A stretch of 64,000 bases of DNA from Bacillus sp. NTK074B (lineage in GTDB: Bacteria; Bacillota; Bacilli; Bacillales; Bacillaceae_B), in contig NZ_JAFKOH010000003.1 of the NCBI RefSeq assembly GCF_017303375.1, positions 248,001 through 312,000 of the forward strand, given 5' to 3'. How positions within the stretch are numbered: the stretch's first letter is position 1; the number at the start of each line of letters is the position of its first letter. The translations under genes and the position numbers were made by a program. Below, one piece after another: positions 54,292 to 63,177 of the stretch. The notes beneath the pieces were generated by a model, which was not told the origin of the DNA, searched no databases, and saw only the letters and a list, made by a program, of their open reading frames with translations.

Positions 54292-54542
54292 GTTGATTTC
54301 CGCTACAGGTGCTCGCTTTCCGCGGGGCTGGCGGTGAGCCTCCTCGGCTGCGCCTGTGGGGTCTCACCTGTCCAGCTACGGCTGCTAGCCCCTCGAGGTC
54401 ATAAGCTAAATGGTCCAAGAAGGCAAAAGAACGCCTTCTTAGCCCATTCATCTTATGCTTGTCGGGGCTGAACGAGCCGCCTCCGCTTTTCGTGCTGTCC
54501 AGCGTTTCCCACAGGAGTCGAGCACCTGGAGCTCCAATCAAC
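54292..54542 (+). repeat. GTTGATT/AATCAAC-bounded repeat, copy C, with a nested hairpin element
   Basis: The outer sequence matches copies A and B. Inside, after CCTGTCCAGC, about 125 bp are inserted and CTGTCCAGC is repeated at the far side. The insert folds on itself: CATAAGCTAAATGGTCCAAG with AGAAGGC pairs with GCCTTCTTAGCCCAT and CATCTTATG around an AAAAGAAC loop, and CTAGCCCC pairs with GGGGCT. The CTGTCCAGC duplication looks like a target-site duplication or insertion by recombination at that sequence. Confidence 0.8.
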
Positions 54543-54776
54543 TTTCTAAACATTCCTTTAAATGTATTATATAGTATCTTACTTTTACAATCGTGTACTC
54601 CCTAAATGTAAATGGGGTTATCATTTTTTAGAAAGACCGACTGTTATCGTTCGATTTTTGGGTACAAGTGTTCAACTTGTAGTACATCCTAGTTTACAGG
54701 GATTCAACCATTTGAATAATGAAAAGATCGATTTCCGGAGAAAAGAAAAATAGGAAGAACCAAAATGGCTCTTCCC
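54543..54776. other. intergenic stretch with only a terminator
   Basis: Between copy C and dgcP I see no gene. At 54740-54776 the minus strand has GGGAAGAGCC/GGTTCTTCC followed by TATTTTTCTTTT, the likely terminator of dgcP. Confidence 0.6.
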
Positions 54777-54801
54777 AATTCATCTTTTATTTGGTACTAC
54801 T

Positions 54802-56619
54802 TTAATCACAATCGTTCACAACCTGATTTTTCCCATTGTTCTTGGCGCTATAGAGCGCTTCATCTGCTTTTTTCACCAGTTCTTTGACTGATTTGGGACA
54901 GGTGTCGTCGTTCTTCCTCCAGATGGATAATCCACAGGAGAGGGTGACGGATGGACTTGTTTTCAATGGGATATCTTTTATGATCCGACGGGCGATTTCC
55001 AGGCCTTTTTCCCTTCCCATGGAAGGCAGGTAAGCTGCCAATTCTTCCCCTCCCCATCTGGCAACGAAACCATGATGGCTGACAATGCCTTTGATTAGAT
55101 TGGACACCTTTATGATGACTTCATCACCGATCTGATGGCCGTAGTTATCATTGATGGATTTAAAATCATCTATATCCATCAGTAGCAGCGTTCCCAAATC
55201 ATCTTTATTCATGGAGGATTCCATTTCATCATCCAAATAATTCCGTGCGAACAGCTTGGTCATATGATCCGTGATGACCATATGCTCGAGTTTCTCACGG
55301 AGGGTTGCATTGGTGATGGCAAGGGTCGAATGATGGATGAACGACTGCAGCAGTTTGTACATATCAAATGAGAACATATAAGGTTCCTTGTGCAGGACGA
55401 CGCAGAATCCGATCAGGACTTCATTTTGAATCATGGGAGCTGCCATGATGGACGGAAAGTCGGCGGCGGTTTCAAAACGGTCGCTGACATCACCCAAAAA
55501 GATGGCATCTCTTTCCTTTTCGATGCGCTCTTTTACGTAAGAAATATAGTTTCTGCCTTTTTCTTCAAAAAAGAGAGGGGAGCTTTCATCTAATATGGTG
55601 TACTCTCCTTTTTCAAGGAGGACGAATCCGATCGCTGATGCATGAAAAGACCGCTTGATCTGTTTCTTTAAGAACATGACGGTTTCCGACAACCTTAAAT
55701 TCAAATTCAGTTGATGAGACGTTTCATTGATGAGCTGCAGGTCGGTGATCAATCTTTTCGACTGCTCATATAGCTTGGCATTCTCCAGGGCACTCCCCGC
55801 CGTATAAGCAAGCAGTCTGATAAACTCGATCTTATGATCCGTAAAGGTGGCATGGGACATGGATTGTACTTCAAGAACCCCATAGATACCCTGCTTTCCT
55901 TTTAATGGCGCGTAGAGGACATCTTCCTCCCCTGATTCAATGCTACCATTGACAAATGCCTGCATGGCCGATTCATTGGCGTGATCAAAGTCGAAGTTCT
56001 TGATGGGAAGTTCCCCGAACTCATACCGGTCATTTGACAATAATAAATGGAACTCATCCACAGGAAATACCTCTCTCAACGTCTCGATGATCTGCACGAG
56101 AAGCGTACGCACATCCCTCGTCGAGTGGAAGATTTCCGTTACCTTGAATAATTCCCGATATCTCCGTTCGTCTTCAAGGACCGTCTGGATACCGCCTGTA
56201 TGCTGTAAGAACTGATTGCTTGCCTTCCAAAAAGAGTGGAGCAAGCTTTCATCTGCCCATCCGCCCGCACCCTCCTTCTTTACCAAGAGGATCGCCAGCG
56301 GACTTCCATCTTTCTTCGAGAGATGGAATTTAATAGATGAGACTTCATCCTTTTCTATTAAGACCGGACGCAAATGATACTCTTCTCTGGCTTCAGCAAG
56401 TGTAAGAGGAGCCTCTCCATTCTGATGAGGTTGATAGAGGTAGTAGGTTGAATTGGTATAAAAATACAAAAAAGCCCGATCGATTTCGAGGTAATCCTTC
56501 ACGACCGTCAGCCACTTTTGCAATTGAACAGATTGATCTGCTTCCGGAGACATTTCTTCATATATTAAATCGAATAACTTTGACTTGTATTCATGCAAAG
56601 CATGTTTGATTACGTACAT
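54802..56619 (-). CDS. dgcP: GAF-GGDEF diguanylate cyclase (DgcP/YtrP)
   Basis: A 605-residue soluble protein: N-terminal region with GAF-like domains (roughly 20-130, 150-280 and 300-430) and a C-terminal GGDEF domain (about 440-605). The active-site loop is ARWGGEELAAYLP, a GGEEL variant; the metal Asp is in LLMDIDDFKSINDNYGH. It should make cyclic-di-GMP from two GTP, controlling motility and matrix. Position before rpsD matches B. subtilis dgcP (ytrP). The start at 56619 is preferred over the GTG at 56652 by homologue length; the ribosome binding site is close (GTGAGG). Confidence 0.88.
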   Translation of the reverse strand: MYVIKHALHEYKSKLFDLIYEEMSPEADQSVQLQKWLTVVKDYLEIDRAFLYFYTNSTYYLYQPHQNGEAPLTLAEAREEYHLRPVLIEKDEVSSIKFHLSKKDGSPLAILLVKKEGAGGWADESLLHSFWKASNQFLQHTGGIQTVLEDERRYRELFKVTEIFHSTRDVRTLLVQIIETLREVFPVDEFHLLLSNDRYEFGELPIKNFDFDHANESAMQAFVNGSIESGEEDVLYAPLKGKQGIYGVLEVQSMSHATFTDHKIEFIRLLAYTAGSALENAKLYEQSKRLITDLQLINETSHQLNLNLRLSETVMFLKKQIKRSFHASAIGFVLLEKGEYTILDESSPLFFEEKGRNYISYVKERIEKERDAIFLGDVSDRFETAADFPSIMAAPMIQNEVLIGFCVVLHKEPYMFSFDMYKLLQSFIHHSTLAITNATLREKLEHMVITDHMTKLFARNYLDDEMESSMNKDDLGTLLLMDIDDFKSINDNYGHQIGDEVIIKVSNLIKGIVSHHGFVARWGGEELAAYLPSMGREKGLEIARRIIKDIPLKTSPSVTLSCGLSIWRKNDDTCPKSVKELVKKADEALYSAKNNGKNQVVNDCD

Positions 56620-56660
56620 TTTCCTCACCCACACCTGAAAGGTTTGTGACACTATTTACT

Positions 56661-57251
56661 TCATTGGCTCCTGGCCAGTACCAGATCCTTTTGAAAGACT
56701 ACCATCCATAATGAACCGTCTTCTGATAAAGAATGAATCTCGTTTGGTTCCCCGCTTCTGTCTGAAAGGTCCAATCGCATATTCCCAGGAATACTGATGA
56801 ATCCGTTCTTATCCTGTGCAAAAGGATTCCGGCTTGTTGTGACGGCTGATGGAGTATCCTTCCTTTCCTTCACGACCTCCAAAGAATTGGAAAATAACGC
56901 CCAATCCCCCTCTTCCAATTGAACCCAAATACCATTATGTTCCTTTGCCAAGCTCATTGTTTTCACCTTATTATGTAACGGCACACTATGTAATACTTTA
57001 AAATAATATTGTTTAGTACGATCAAGTTCATATATGACAAGGACCGGCTGCTCTTCCACCATCTTCGCCACTGCGATGACAGGGTTTTTAGTTTCGCTTC
57101 CCATTGACAATACTTCAGCTTGGATGGATGGTGTTTTCCCCTCGACTTTTTGTGATGAGTCAGAGGAATAAATGAAACCTCCCAAAACGACCAGCATACA
57201 CAGTCCTATCAATAGATACCGTAGAATTTTCTCTCTATTGGATTCTGGCAA
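56661..57251 (-). CDS. hypothetical membrane-anchored protein upstream of dgcP
   Basis: A 196-residue protein with a short basic N-terminus, one membrane helix (LLIGLCMLVVLGGFIYSS) and an extracytoplasmic domain of beta-type sequence ending near RDLVLARSQ-like residues. I recognise no family. It is 41 bp upstream of dgcP on the same strand, so it may be co-transcribed and could sense or bind an external signal, which is speculation from position. Confidence 0.55.
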   Translation of the reverse strand: MPESNREKILRYLLIGLCMLVVLGGFIYSSDSSQKVEGKTPSIQAEVLSMGSETKNPVIAVAKMVEEQPVLVIYELDRTKQYYFKVLHSVPLHNKVKTMSLAKEHNGIWVQLEEGDWALFSNSLEVVKERKDTPSAVTTSRNPFAQDKNGFISIPGNMRLDLSDRSGEPNEIHSLSEDGSLWMVVFQKDLVLARSQ

Positions 57252-57364
57252 ATTTGCTCACCTTTTTAACATAATTTTCAACTTTCATTATAGCACAACA
57301 AATGACTTATGGACTATTTTGTTTGTGGAATCTCGTCAGTCCTTATGAATCTCGAAATACTTCC

Positions 57365-57393
57365 TTGACTTCTATTCTCTCACGTCATATAAT
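57365..57393 (+). promoter_or_regulatory. rpsD promoter
   Basis: TTGACT (57365-57370), 17 bp, TATAAT (57388-57393), giving a start site near 57400 and a 187-nt leader. A strong sigma-A promoter. Confidence 0.85.
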
Positions 57394-57399
57394 ATTCTT

Positions 57400-57586
57400 T
57401 GTGTAAAATAATGCAGCTTCAGTGAAGTCCTTTATGCTCGTATTTTGTTCCTCTACTTACTTGAGGTGTATCTTGTAACCCTCTGCTGCTAGGGCGAAGG
57501 TACATGAAAACAAAATGCACATAATTGTTTATTCACAGGTGTTTTTATTTTACAACAAAATAAAAACAATAAAGGAGGAGTCATTC
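57400..57586 (+). promoter_or_regulatory. rpsD 5' leader, probable S4 autoregulatory RNA
   Basis: The long leader contains GC-richer blocks (GCAGCTTCAGTGAAGTCC and CCCTCTGCTGCTAGGGCGAA) and ends in AAAGGAGGAG. In B. subtilis the rpsD leader folds into a pseudoknot bound by S4 to repress translation. Length and position fit; I could not confirm the pseudoknot by eye. Confidence 0.5.
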
Positions 57587-58189
57587 ATGGCTCGATATAC
57601 TGGCCCAAGCTGGAAATTATCCCGTCGTCTTGGAATCTCTCTAAGCGGTACGGGTAAAGAATTAGAAAAGCGTCCTTACGCTCCTGGACAACACGGTCCT
57701 AACCAACGCAAAAAAATCTCTGAGTACGGTTTACAACTTCAAGAGAAGCAAAAACTTCGTCACATGTACGGAGTAACTGAGCGTCAATTCCGTAACCTAT
57801 TTGACCAAGCTGGCAAATTACAAGGTAAACACGGTGAAAACTTCATGGCGCTGCTTGAGTGCCGCCTGGATAACGTTGTTTATCGTTTAGGTCTTGCTCG
57901 TACTCGTCGTCAAGCACGTCAACTTGTTAACCACGGTCACGTTACAGTGAACGGATCTCGCGTAGACATCCCTTCATTCCGCGTTCTTCCTGGTCAAACA
58001 ATCTCAGTTCGTGAAAAATCACGTAACCTTGACATCATCAAAGAAGCGATGGAAGTGAACAGCTTTGTTCCTGAATTCCTAACTTTCGATGCTGACAAAT
58101 TAGAAGGTACATTCACACGCGTTCCTGAACGTTCTGAATTACCAGCTGAAATTAACGAAGCTCTTATCGTTGAGTTCTACTCTCGTTAA
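57587..58189 (+). CDS. rpsD: 30S ribosomal protein S4
   Basis: A 200-residue ribosomal protein that starts 30S body assembly by binding 16S r[23 protein letters not shown] and [13 protein letters not shown] at the N-terminus lack the Cys zinc cluster of some S4 forms; the S4 RNA-binding domain [19 protein letters not shown] is near 92-110. AAAGGAGGAG precedes the ATG at 57587. Codon use is biased as expected for a highly expressed gene. Confidence 0.98.
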   Translation: MARYTGPSWKLSRRLGISLSGTGKELEKRPYAPGQHGPNQRKKISEYGLQLQEKQKLRHMYGVTERQFRNLFDQAGKLQGKHGENFMALLECRLDNVVYRLGLARTRRQARQLVNHGHVTVNGSRVDIPSFRVLPGQTISVREKSRNLDIIKEAMEVNSFVPEFLTFDADKLEGTFTRVPERSELPAEINEALIVEFYSR

Positions 58190-58203
58190 TCTTTGTGAAA
58201 GAG

Positions 58204-58237
58204 ACACTGTCCATTTTATGGGCAGTGTTTTTTTTTT
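58204..58237 (+). terminator. terminator of rpsD
   Basis: ACACTGTCC/GGGCAGTGT stem followed by TTTTTTTTT. Confidence 0.88.
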
Positions 58238-58319
58238 GTGGCTTATGCTGTCATTCCGAGTATGCCCACAACTGCTCCAAACGCACAGAAAGAGACCCTT
58301 TCGGACCTCTTCCTCATTT

Positions 58320-59072
58320 TCATAAAAACATCCCGATTAATTCTTGTGTATAAAGGTCTCGTTCCGGTAGGAGGATCTCTTCTTTCTGAAACGAGTCAAG
58401 AATACGCCCCTCCTTCATCACCATGATCCTGTCACTCATATATGTTGTAGCGGCCAGGTCATGTGAAATAAATAGATAAGCGATACCCAGTTCGTCCTGA
58501 AGATCCTTGAACAGATTCAGAATCGATGCCTGAACTGAAACATCAAGGCTTGCCGTCGGCTCATCCAGTATGATGAGAGCGGGGTTTGTGCTGATGGCGC
58601 GGGCTATGTTTACCCGCTGGGTCATTCCCCCACTCAATTCATGGGGATAGGCATCCAGTGTCCATAAAGGCAGGCTGACCATTTCCAGCAGGTCCTTTGC
58701 CGTATTCCTTCTCTTCTGCTTCCCCAAGGCCCGCTCCATGTCACACGGTTCCATCAGGGACTCCATAATCTTAAGTTTTGGATTCAAAGAGCCACCGGGC
58801 TGTTGAAAAACGGCCTGCATCTTCCTTCTCGCTTTCCGCAACGGGTTCCCTTTTAATTGTTGAAGAGGGCTTTCAAGGAACTGAACCTCGCCATTATCCA
58901 AACCCTCCAATCCCAATAAACATCGGGCAAGCGTACTTTTCCCGCTTCCGCTTTCACCGACGAGACCTAAGCATTCCCCCTTTCTGATGGAGAAGGATAC
59001 CTCTTTGACTACCATAAGATTGGAATGATAGGACTTTGTCATTTCTTTTGCGATTAAAACGTCTTTACTCAC
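58320..59072 (-). CDS. ABC importer ATP-binding protein (DppF/NikE/CntF type)
   Basis: A 250-residue ABC ATPase of the peptide/nickel family: Walker A GESGSGKSTLARC, signature LSGGMTQRV and Walker B ALIILDEPTASLD. Starts at a GTG (59072) overlapping the previous stop in GTGA. Second ATPase and last gene of the five-gene importer. The C-terminus ends at YTQELIGMFL with only a short version of the oligopeptide-type extension, and no Cys cluster for iron-sulfur is seen. Confidence 0.85.
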   Translation of the reverse strand: MSKDVLIAKEMTKSYHSNLMVVKEVSFSIRKGECLGLVGESGSGKSTLARCLLGLEGLDNGEVQFLESPLQQLKGNPLRKARRKMQAVFQQPGGSLNPKLKIMESLMEPCDMERALGKQKRRNTAKDLLEMVSLPLWTLDAYPHELSGGMTQRVNIARAISTNPALIILDEPTASLDVSVQASILNLFKDLQDELGIAYLFISHDLAATTYMSDRIMVMKEGRILDSFQKEEILLPERDLYTQELIGMFL

Positions 59073-59872
59073 TGTCCCTTCTCCTCCATTTCTCTGGTCC
59101 ACAAACGGTGACGGGTCTCAGGCAGATTCGGAAGTGACTGAAGCAGCAGTTTTGTATAGGGGTGGGATGGCTTCGTCAGTATTTCTCTCGCCACGCCAGA
59201 CTCTACTATTTTCCCTTCCTCCATAACCCCGATTCTGTCTGCATACTTTTTTACTTTCCTTAGATCATGAGTGATGAATAGCAGAGAGCAATTTGTTTCT
59301 CTTACCATTTCATTCAACAATTCCAGGATGTGATGGGCCGTGACGCTATCCAGTGCAGTGGTCACTTCGTCGGCAATCAGCAAAGAAGGCTTGAGCATCA
59401 TGGCAATGGCAATGGCAGCACGCTGAAGCTGTCCCCCACTTAACTGGAAAGGATAACTTTGGTATACCTTTTTTTCAGGAAGTTTCACCTTTTTCAGCGC
59501 TGCGAGAGAGCGCATTTCTCTTTCAGTAGCTGTCCAGGACGTATGAGCACGAAGAACCTCTTCGAACTGTTTCCCTATTTTCATAAAAGGGGTAAAGGAA
59601 CTTTGATAATCTTGAAAAATATAAGATATAGTGTGTCCAAGCAGACACGTTTTCTTCATTTCAAGCATGTCCAGTCCCTTGAGCAGGATACTTCCAGCCT
59701 TCAGTTGTAACGATGCAGGAAGGATACCTCCAATTGATAACGCCGTGACGCTTTTCCCACTTCCACTCTCGCCCACCAGGGCATACCATTCACCTCGTGT
59801 AATGGTAAAGGAAATTCCATCAACAATGAGTCTATCCTTATTGGCGATGGTCAATCCCGTTACTTCAAGCAT
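59069..59872 (-). CDS. ABC importer ATP-binding protein (DppD/NikD/CntD type)
   Basis: A 267-residue ABC ATPase: Walker A GESGSGKSVTALS, signature LSGGQLQRAAIA, Walker B LLIADEVTTALD, where Val replaces the usual Pro after DE. The start at 59872 is in TTTGATG, sharing bases with the stop of the permease gene. GGAGGGGG precedes it. First ATPase of the importer, pairing with the next gene. Confidence 0.85.
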   Translation of the reverse strand: MLEVTGLTIANKDRLIVDGISFTITRGEWYALVGESGSGKSVTALSIGGILPASLQLKAGSILLKGLDMLEMKKTCLLGHTISYIFQDYQSSFTPFMKIGKQFEEVLRAHTSWTATEREMRSLAALKKVKLPEKKVYQSYPFQLSGGQLQRAAIAIAMMLKPSLLIADEVTTALDSVTAHHILELLNEMVRETNCSLLFITHDLRKVKKYADRIGVMEEGKIVESGVAREILTKPSHPYTKLLLQSLPNLPETRHRLWTREMEEKGQ

Positions 59873-60687
59873 CAAACCCCCTCCTTCTTAACATCGTAAT
59901 GGTCTCGCAGTTTGTCACCTGCCAGATTCAAGATCAGGACAACCAGTATAATGGCCAACCCGGGGATATACATGAGATGCGGGGCACTATGAAAATAAGC
60001 CCTTCCATCATTCAGCATGGCTCCCCATTCCGGTGATGGGGGCTGTGCCCCCAGACCGATATACGAAAGGGCTGCGATCATGAGGATCACCTTCCCCAGA
60101 TCCAGTGTACAAAGAACGAGTACGTGTCCTGCTACATGGGGAAGAAGATGTTTCCTCATCGCACGGAACCCAGGCACCCCGTTTAGTTCCGCCATCAACA
60201 TATAGTCCTTTTGCTTCTCGGACAGGACGATGCTCCGGACCAGGCGGGCATAGCTCGTCCACTTCACCAGAACGATTGCCCACATGAGATTCAACATCCC
60301 AGGACCAAGCAGTCCACTCAATACAATCGCCACGATAAAATCTGGAAACGCCATCACTGCGTCCGTGATTCTCATGAATATCCTGTCGATCAAGCCACCG
60401 GAATAACCTGATATCAATCCTGCAGGTACTCCGATTAGCATGACCATCATCATGATGAGGAAGCTGATTCCCACTGTTGTTTGAGCACCTGTAAGTATCC
60501 TGGATAACATATCCCTCCCAAGATGGTCCGTTCCCAATAAATAGTCGCTGCTCATGGTCTGGAGCCTGTTCCCGGGATCTACTTGCAGCGGATCATAGGG
60601 GCTCAAGATTGGGGCCAATGCAAGAAGGATGGTAAATAAACCAATCACTCCGATCAATCCGCGGCTCTTTTTTCCCGTTCGTTCCAT
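59872..60687 (-). CDS. ABC importer permease (DppC/NikC/CntC type)
   Basis: A 271-residue BPD_transp_1 permease with about six helices; the N-terminal domain has LLGTDHLGRDMLSRIL, typical of the OppC/NikC group, and the EAA-like coupling loop is around MAELNGVPGFRAMRKHLLP. GGAGGTG precedes the ATG at 60687, which lies 34 bp inside the previous gene. It forms the heterodimeric channel with the NikB-type permease. Confidence 0.87.
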   Translation of the reverse strand: MERTGKKSRGLIGVIGLFTILLALAPILSPYDPLQVDPGNRLQTMSSDYLLGTDHLGRDMLSRILTGAQTTVGISFLIMMMVMLIGVPAGLISGYSGGLIDRIFMRITDAVMAFPDFIVAIVLSGLLGPGMLNLMWAIVLVKWTSYARLVRSIVLSEKQKDYMLMAELNGVPGFRAMRKHLLPHVAGHVLVLCTLDLGKVILMIAALSYIGLGAQPPSPEWGAMLNDGRAYFHSAPHLMYIPGLAIILVVLILNLAGDKLRDHYDVKKEGV

Positions 60688-61625
60688 TGCCGCTTCACCT
60701 CCTTCAGTCTGATTTCTGGATGAAGCCAGCGATAGGAAGCATCGACCGTCAGATTAATCATCATGACAAGAATCCCCATGAAGAAGATGTAACCTTGTAT
60801 GATGGGATAATCGCGCTTCAAGATGCTATCCACTACCAGTTTTCCAATCCCGGGGTACGCGAACAATACCTCAATGACAACCGTCCCCCCCAAGAGGCTG
60901 CCAAGGCTCACCCCAAACATGGTTATGACCGGGGTAAGACTGTGGCGAAAAGCGTGGGCAAAAAAGACACGTTTCCTTGATAACCCTCTGGATCTCGCTG
61001 CACGGACAAAATCCTGCCCTAAACTGTCCAATAAGCTCGAGCGCAAGATTCTGACGTAGACCGCCGACATGGCAAGTCCGAGTGTAACGGAAGGGAGGAT
61101 CAAATGAGCGAATGTCCCCATCCCCATGGAAGGGAGCATTCCAAGCTTTACAGAAAATAGATCGATCAGCAGCAGTCCGAGCCAGAAACTCGGAATCGAA
61201 GCGCCAAGCAGGGCGAACATCCTGTTCAACTGGTCGATCCATCTGTTCCGGTAAATTGCAGCCAGGCTACCCAATGGTACAGACAGTAGCGTCATGAATA
61301 AAAGGGACATGGACGTCAGCTGTAACGTGGCGGGTAGCCTATCCAGCAGTTCATCCATGACCGGTTGCTTCGTTGTGTACGATACGCCCAGGTCCCATTG
61401 AAAAAACTTCATCATCCAGTTCCCATATTGAACATAGATCGGTTCATTCAGTCCGAGTTCCTTTTTGAGCTCCTCCTTCTGTTCATCTGAGACAGCCACC
61501 TCATCGGTTTGCAACATAGCATTCAGGGGGTCGCCCGGAGCCAGTTGAATGAATGTAAAACTGACAAAAGACAGAACGACCAGGAACAGGATGAGCTCCA
61601 TAATCCTCCTGAAGATAAATCTCAT
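60654..61625 (-). CDS. ABC importer permease (DppB/NikB/CntB type)
   Basis: A 323-residue BPD_transp_1 permease with six helices. The N-terminal FTFIQLAPGDPLNAML and the coupling region FVRAARSRGLSRKRVFFAHA are typical of the OppB/NikB group. Its ATG overlaps the end of the binding-protein gene by four bases (ATGA). Operon order SBP-B-C-D-F is that of nickel, dipeptide and opine-metallophore importers. Confidence 0.87.
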   Translation of the reverse strand: MRFIFRRIMELILFLVVLSFVSFTFIQLAPGDPLNAMLQTDEVAVSDEQKEELKKELGLNEPIYVQYGNWMMKFFQWDLGVSYTTKQPVMDELLDRLPATLQLTSMSLLFMTLLSVPLGSLAAIYRNRWIDQLNRMFALLGASIPSFWLGLLLIDLFSVKLGMLPSMGMGTFAHLILPSVTLGLAMSAVYVRILRSSLLDSLGQDFVRAARSRGLSRKRVFFAHAFRHSLTPVITMFGVSLGSLLGGTVVIEVLFAYPGIGKLVVDSILKRDYPIIQGYIFFMGILVMMINLTVDASYRWLHPEIRLKEVKRQWNEREKRAAD

Positions 61626-63154
61626 CGGTTCTCTACATCCAGCTCGTTCGTCAACATATAAAATTCACTTTTACTGGTCACCCAGTTCTTTACATGATCT
61701 TTGTATGCGACTACATTGCTTGGATGCACAATGAACGAATGGAGAAACTCTTCATTAATGATGTCACTCGCTTCCATGGCAAGTTTCTTCCTGGTTTCCT
61801 GATCCACCGTCATATTCAGTGATTGAATCTTCTTCTTCAATTCCTTGTGGTCGATCCTGGCGGCATTATAAAGATAACCGCCCGGCATATAAGCTGTATT
61901 GAGGAAATAACTCGCGTCTCCACGCGGAGCGGTCAGAAGGCTATATGTGGAAATATCCCAATCGTTTTTTGAAGCCATTTCTTCATCAATATTCTCAACC
62001 TGTTGAATGTTGATTTCGATACCAAGTTCATTCGCATTTGATTGCAGGATCTGTGCCATCAGCGGAAGCTCTGGACGATATGAATACGTAAGGACTTTCA
62101 GGGAAAGTTCCTTACCATCCTTCATCGCTTTGCCGTCCTTCCATTCCACACCGGCATGGGTCAGATGTTTCTTTGCTTCTTTCAAATCAAATTCTTTTGA
62201 TTCATTAGAAGCAAATGGCAATTCCGATACGAAGGGCCCTCCTGCCGGCTGTCCGTATCCAGCGAGTGTACTGTTCACAACCTCTTCCCTGTCGATCATG
62301 TCATCAAAGGCTTTCCGGATATGCTTATCCCCAAAGATCCCATCAAAGTTGTAAAGCAGCATCTGTGCCCGGATTCCCGGTACCACATCGGTTCGGATGG
62401 AGTGATCCTGCTTCAGTTGGTCCATGCTTTCGAAGGCCGGACGGTATACGACATCGGCATCTCCTGATTGAAGGGCCAGCGTGCGGGCATTGGCATCCTC
62501 ATTAAAGGTAAGGGTCGCTTTTTCAAGCTTTGGTTTTCCGTCCCAGTACTCCTCGTAGCGCTCCAGCCCGACTTTACTGTCCGCTTTAAAGGAAGTTACT
62601 TTGAATGGACCTGTACCGACCGGCTTTTGATCTACCTTTTCTTCATCCACGTCTATGATCGCCGTATTCGGGTGCACAAGCTCGGAAGGCAGCTCAGGAA
62701 GCGCCTCTTCAAGGGAAAGGGTCAAGGTCTGTCCATCGGCTTTTGCCTCTTCAATCTTCAGAGCGGATTTCATGGCTTCACTTACTTCAATATTTCGTTC
62801 CAATGATTTCTTGACTGCTAAAGCGTCAAGTTTCTTACCATTTTGGAATGTTACATCGTCACGGATGGTAAAGGTCCATGTTTTCCCTTCATCCCCGCTT
62901 TCCCATTTCTCTGCAAGCCATGGTTCCAGCTTAAGCTCTTCATTGATCTTCACCAAAGTTTCCGCCATCCCTGCCCGGACGGGTGTATAGTTTAAGTGCG
63001 GGTCCATCGTATCACTGGGGAAATTGGATAAAAACGTTACCTCTTTTGCTTCTTCGTTTTCTTCTGTACCGGCTTTTTCATTTGATGAACATGCGGCAGT
63101 GAACAGGACGATGAATCCAATCATCAGCCAACCGGCCATCTTCTTAATTGACAT
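61622..63154 (-). CDS. ABC importer substrate-binding lipoprotein (NikA/CntA-like)
   Basis: A 510-residue SBP_bac_5 family protein. The signal peptide ends in a lipobox FTAAC with lipid-modified Cys22, anchoring it outside the membrane. Family landmarks are TMDPHLNYTPVRAGMAETLV near 50-70, LAEKWESGDEGKTWTFTIRD and the PVGTGPFKV segment. The sequence pattern looks closer to nickel/opine-metal-complex binding proteins (NikA, CntA) than to peptide binders, which often have longer cores, but the ligand cannot be read directly. Upstream is an EamA exporter gene on the same strand. Confidence 0.82.
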   Translation of the reverse strand: MSIKKMAGWLMIGFIVLFTAACSSNEKAGTEENEEAKEVTFLSNFPSDTMDPHLNYTPVRAGMAETLVKINEELKLEPWLAEKWESGDEGKTWTFTIRDDVTFQNGKKLDALAVKKSLERNIEVSEAMKSALKIEEAKADGQTLTLSLEEALPELPSELVHPNTAIIDVDEEKVDQKPVGTGPFKVTSFKADSKVGLERYEEYWDGKPKLEKATLTFNEDANARTLALQSGDADVVYRPAFESMDQLKQDHSIRTDVVPGIRAQMLLYNFDGIFGDKHIRKAFDDMIDREEVVNSTLAGYGQPAGGPFVSELPFASNESKEFDLKEAKKHLTHAGVEWKDGKAMKDGKELSLKVLTYSYRPELPLMAQILQSNANELGIEINIQQVENIDEEMASKNDWDISTYSLLTAPRGDASYFLNTAYMPGGYLYNAARIDHKELKKKIQSLNMTVDQETRKKLAMEASDIINEEFLHSFIVHPSNVVAYKDHVKNWVTSKSEFYMLTNELDVENR

Positions 63155-63177
63155 TACATTTCTCTCCTCTTAGTAAA

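Noticed and set aside
54562..54753. 63-codon plus-strand ORF after repeat copy C
   Set aside because: No ribosome binding site, overlaps the dgcP terminator and ends in a charged tail read from that hairpin.
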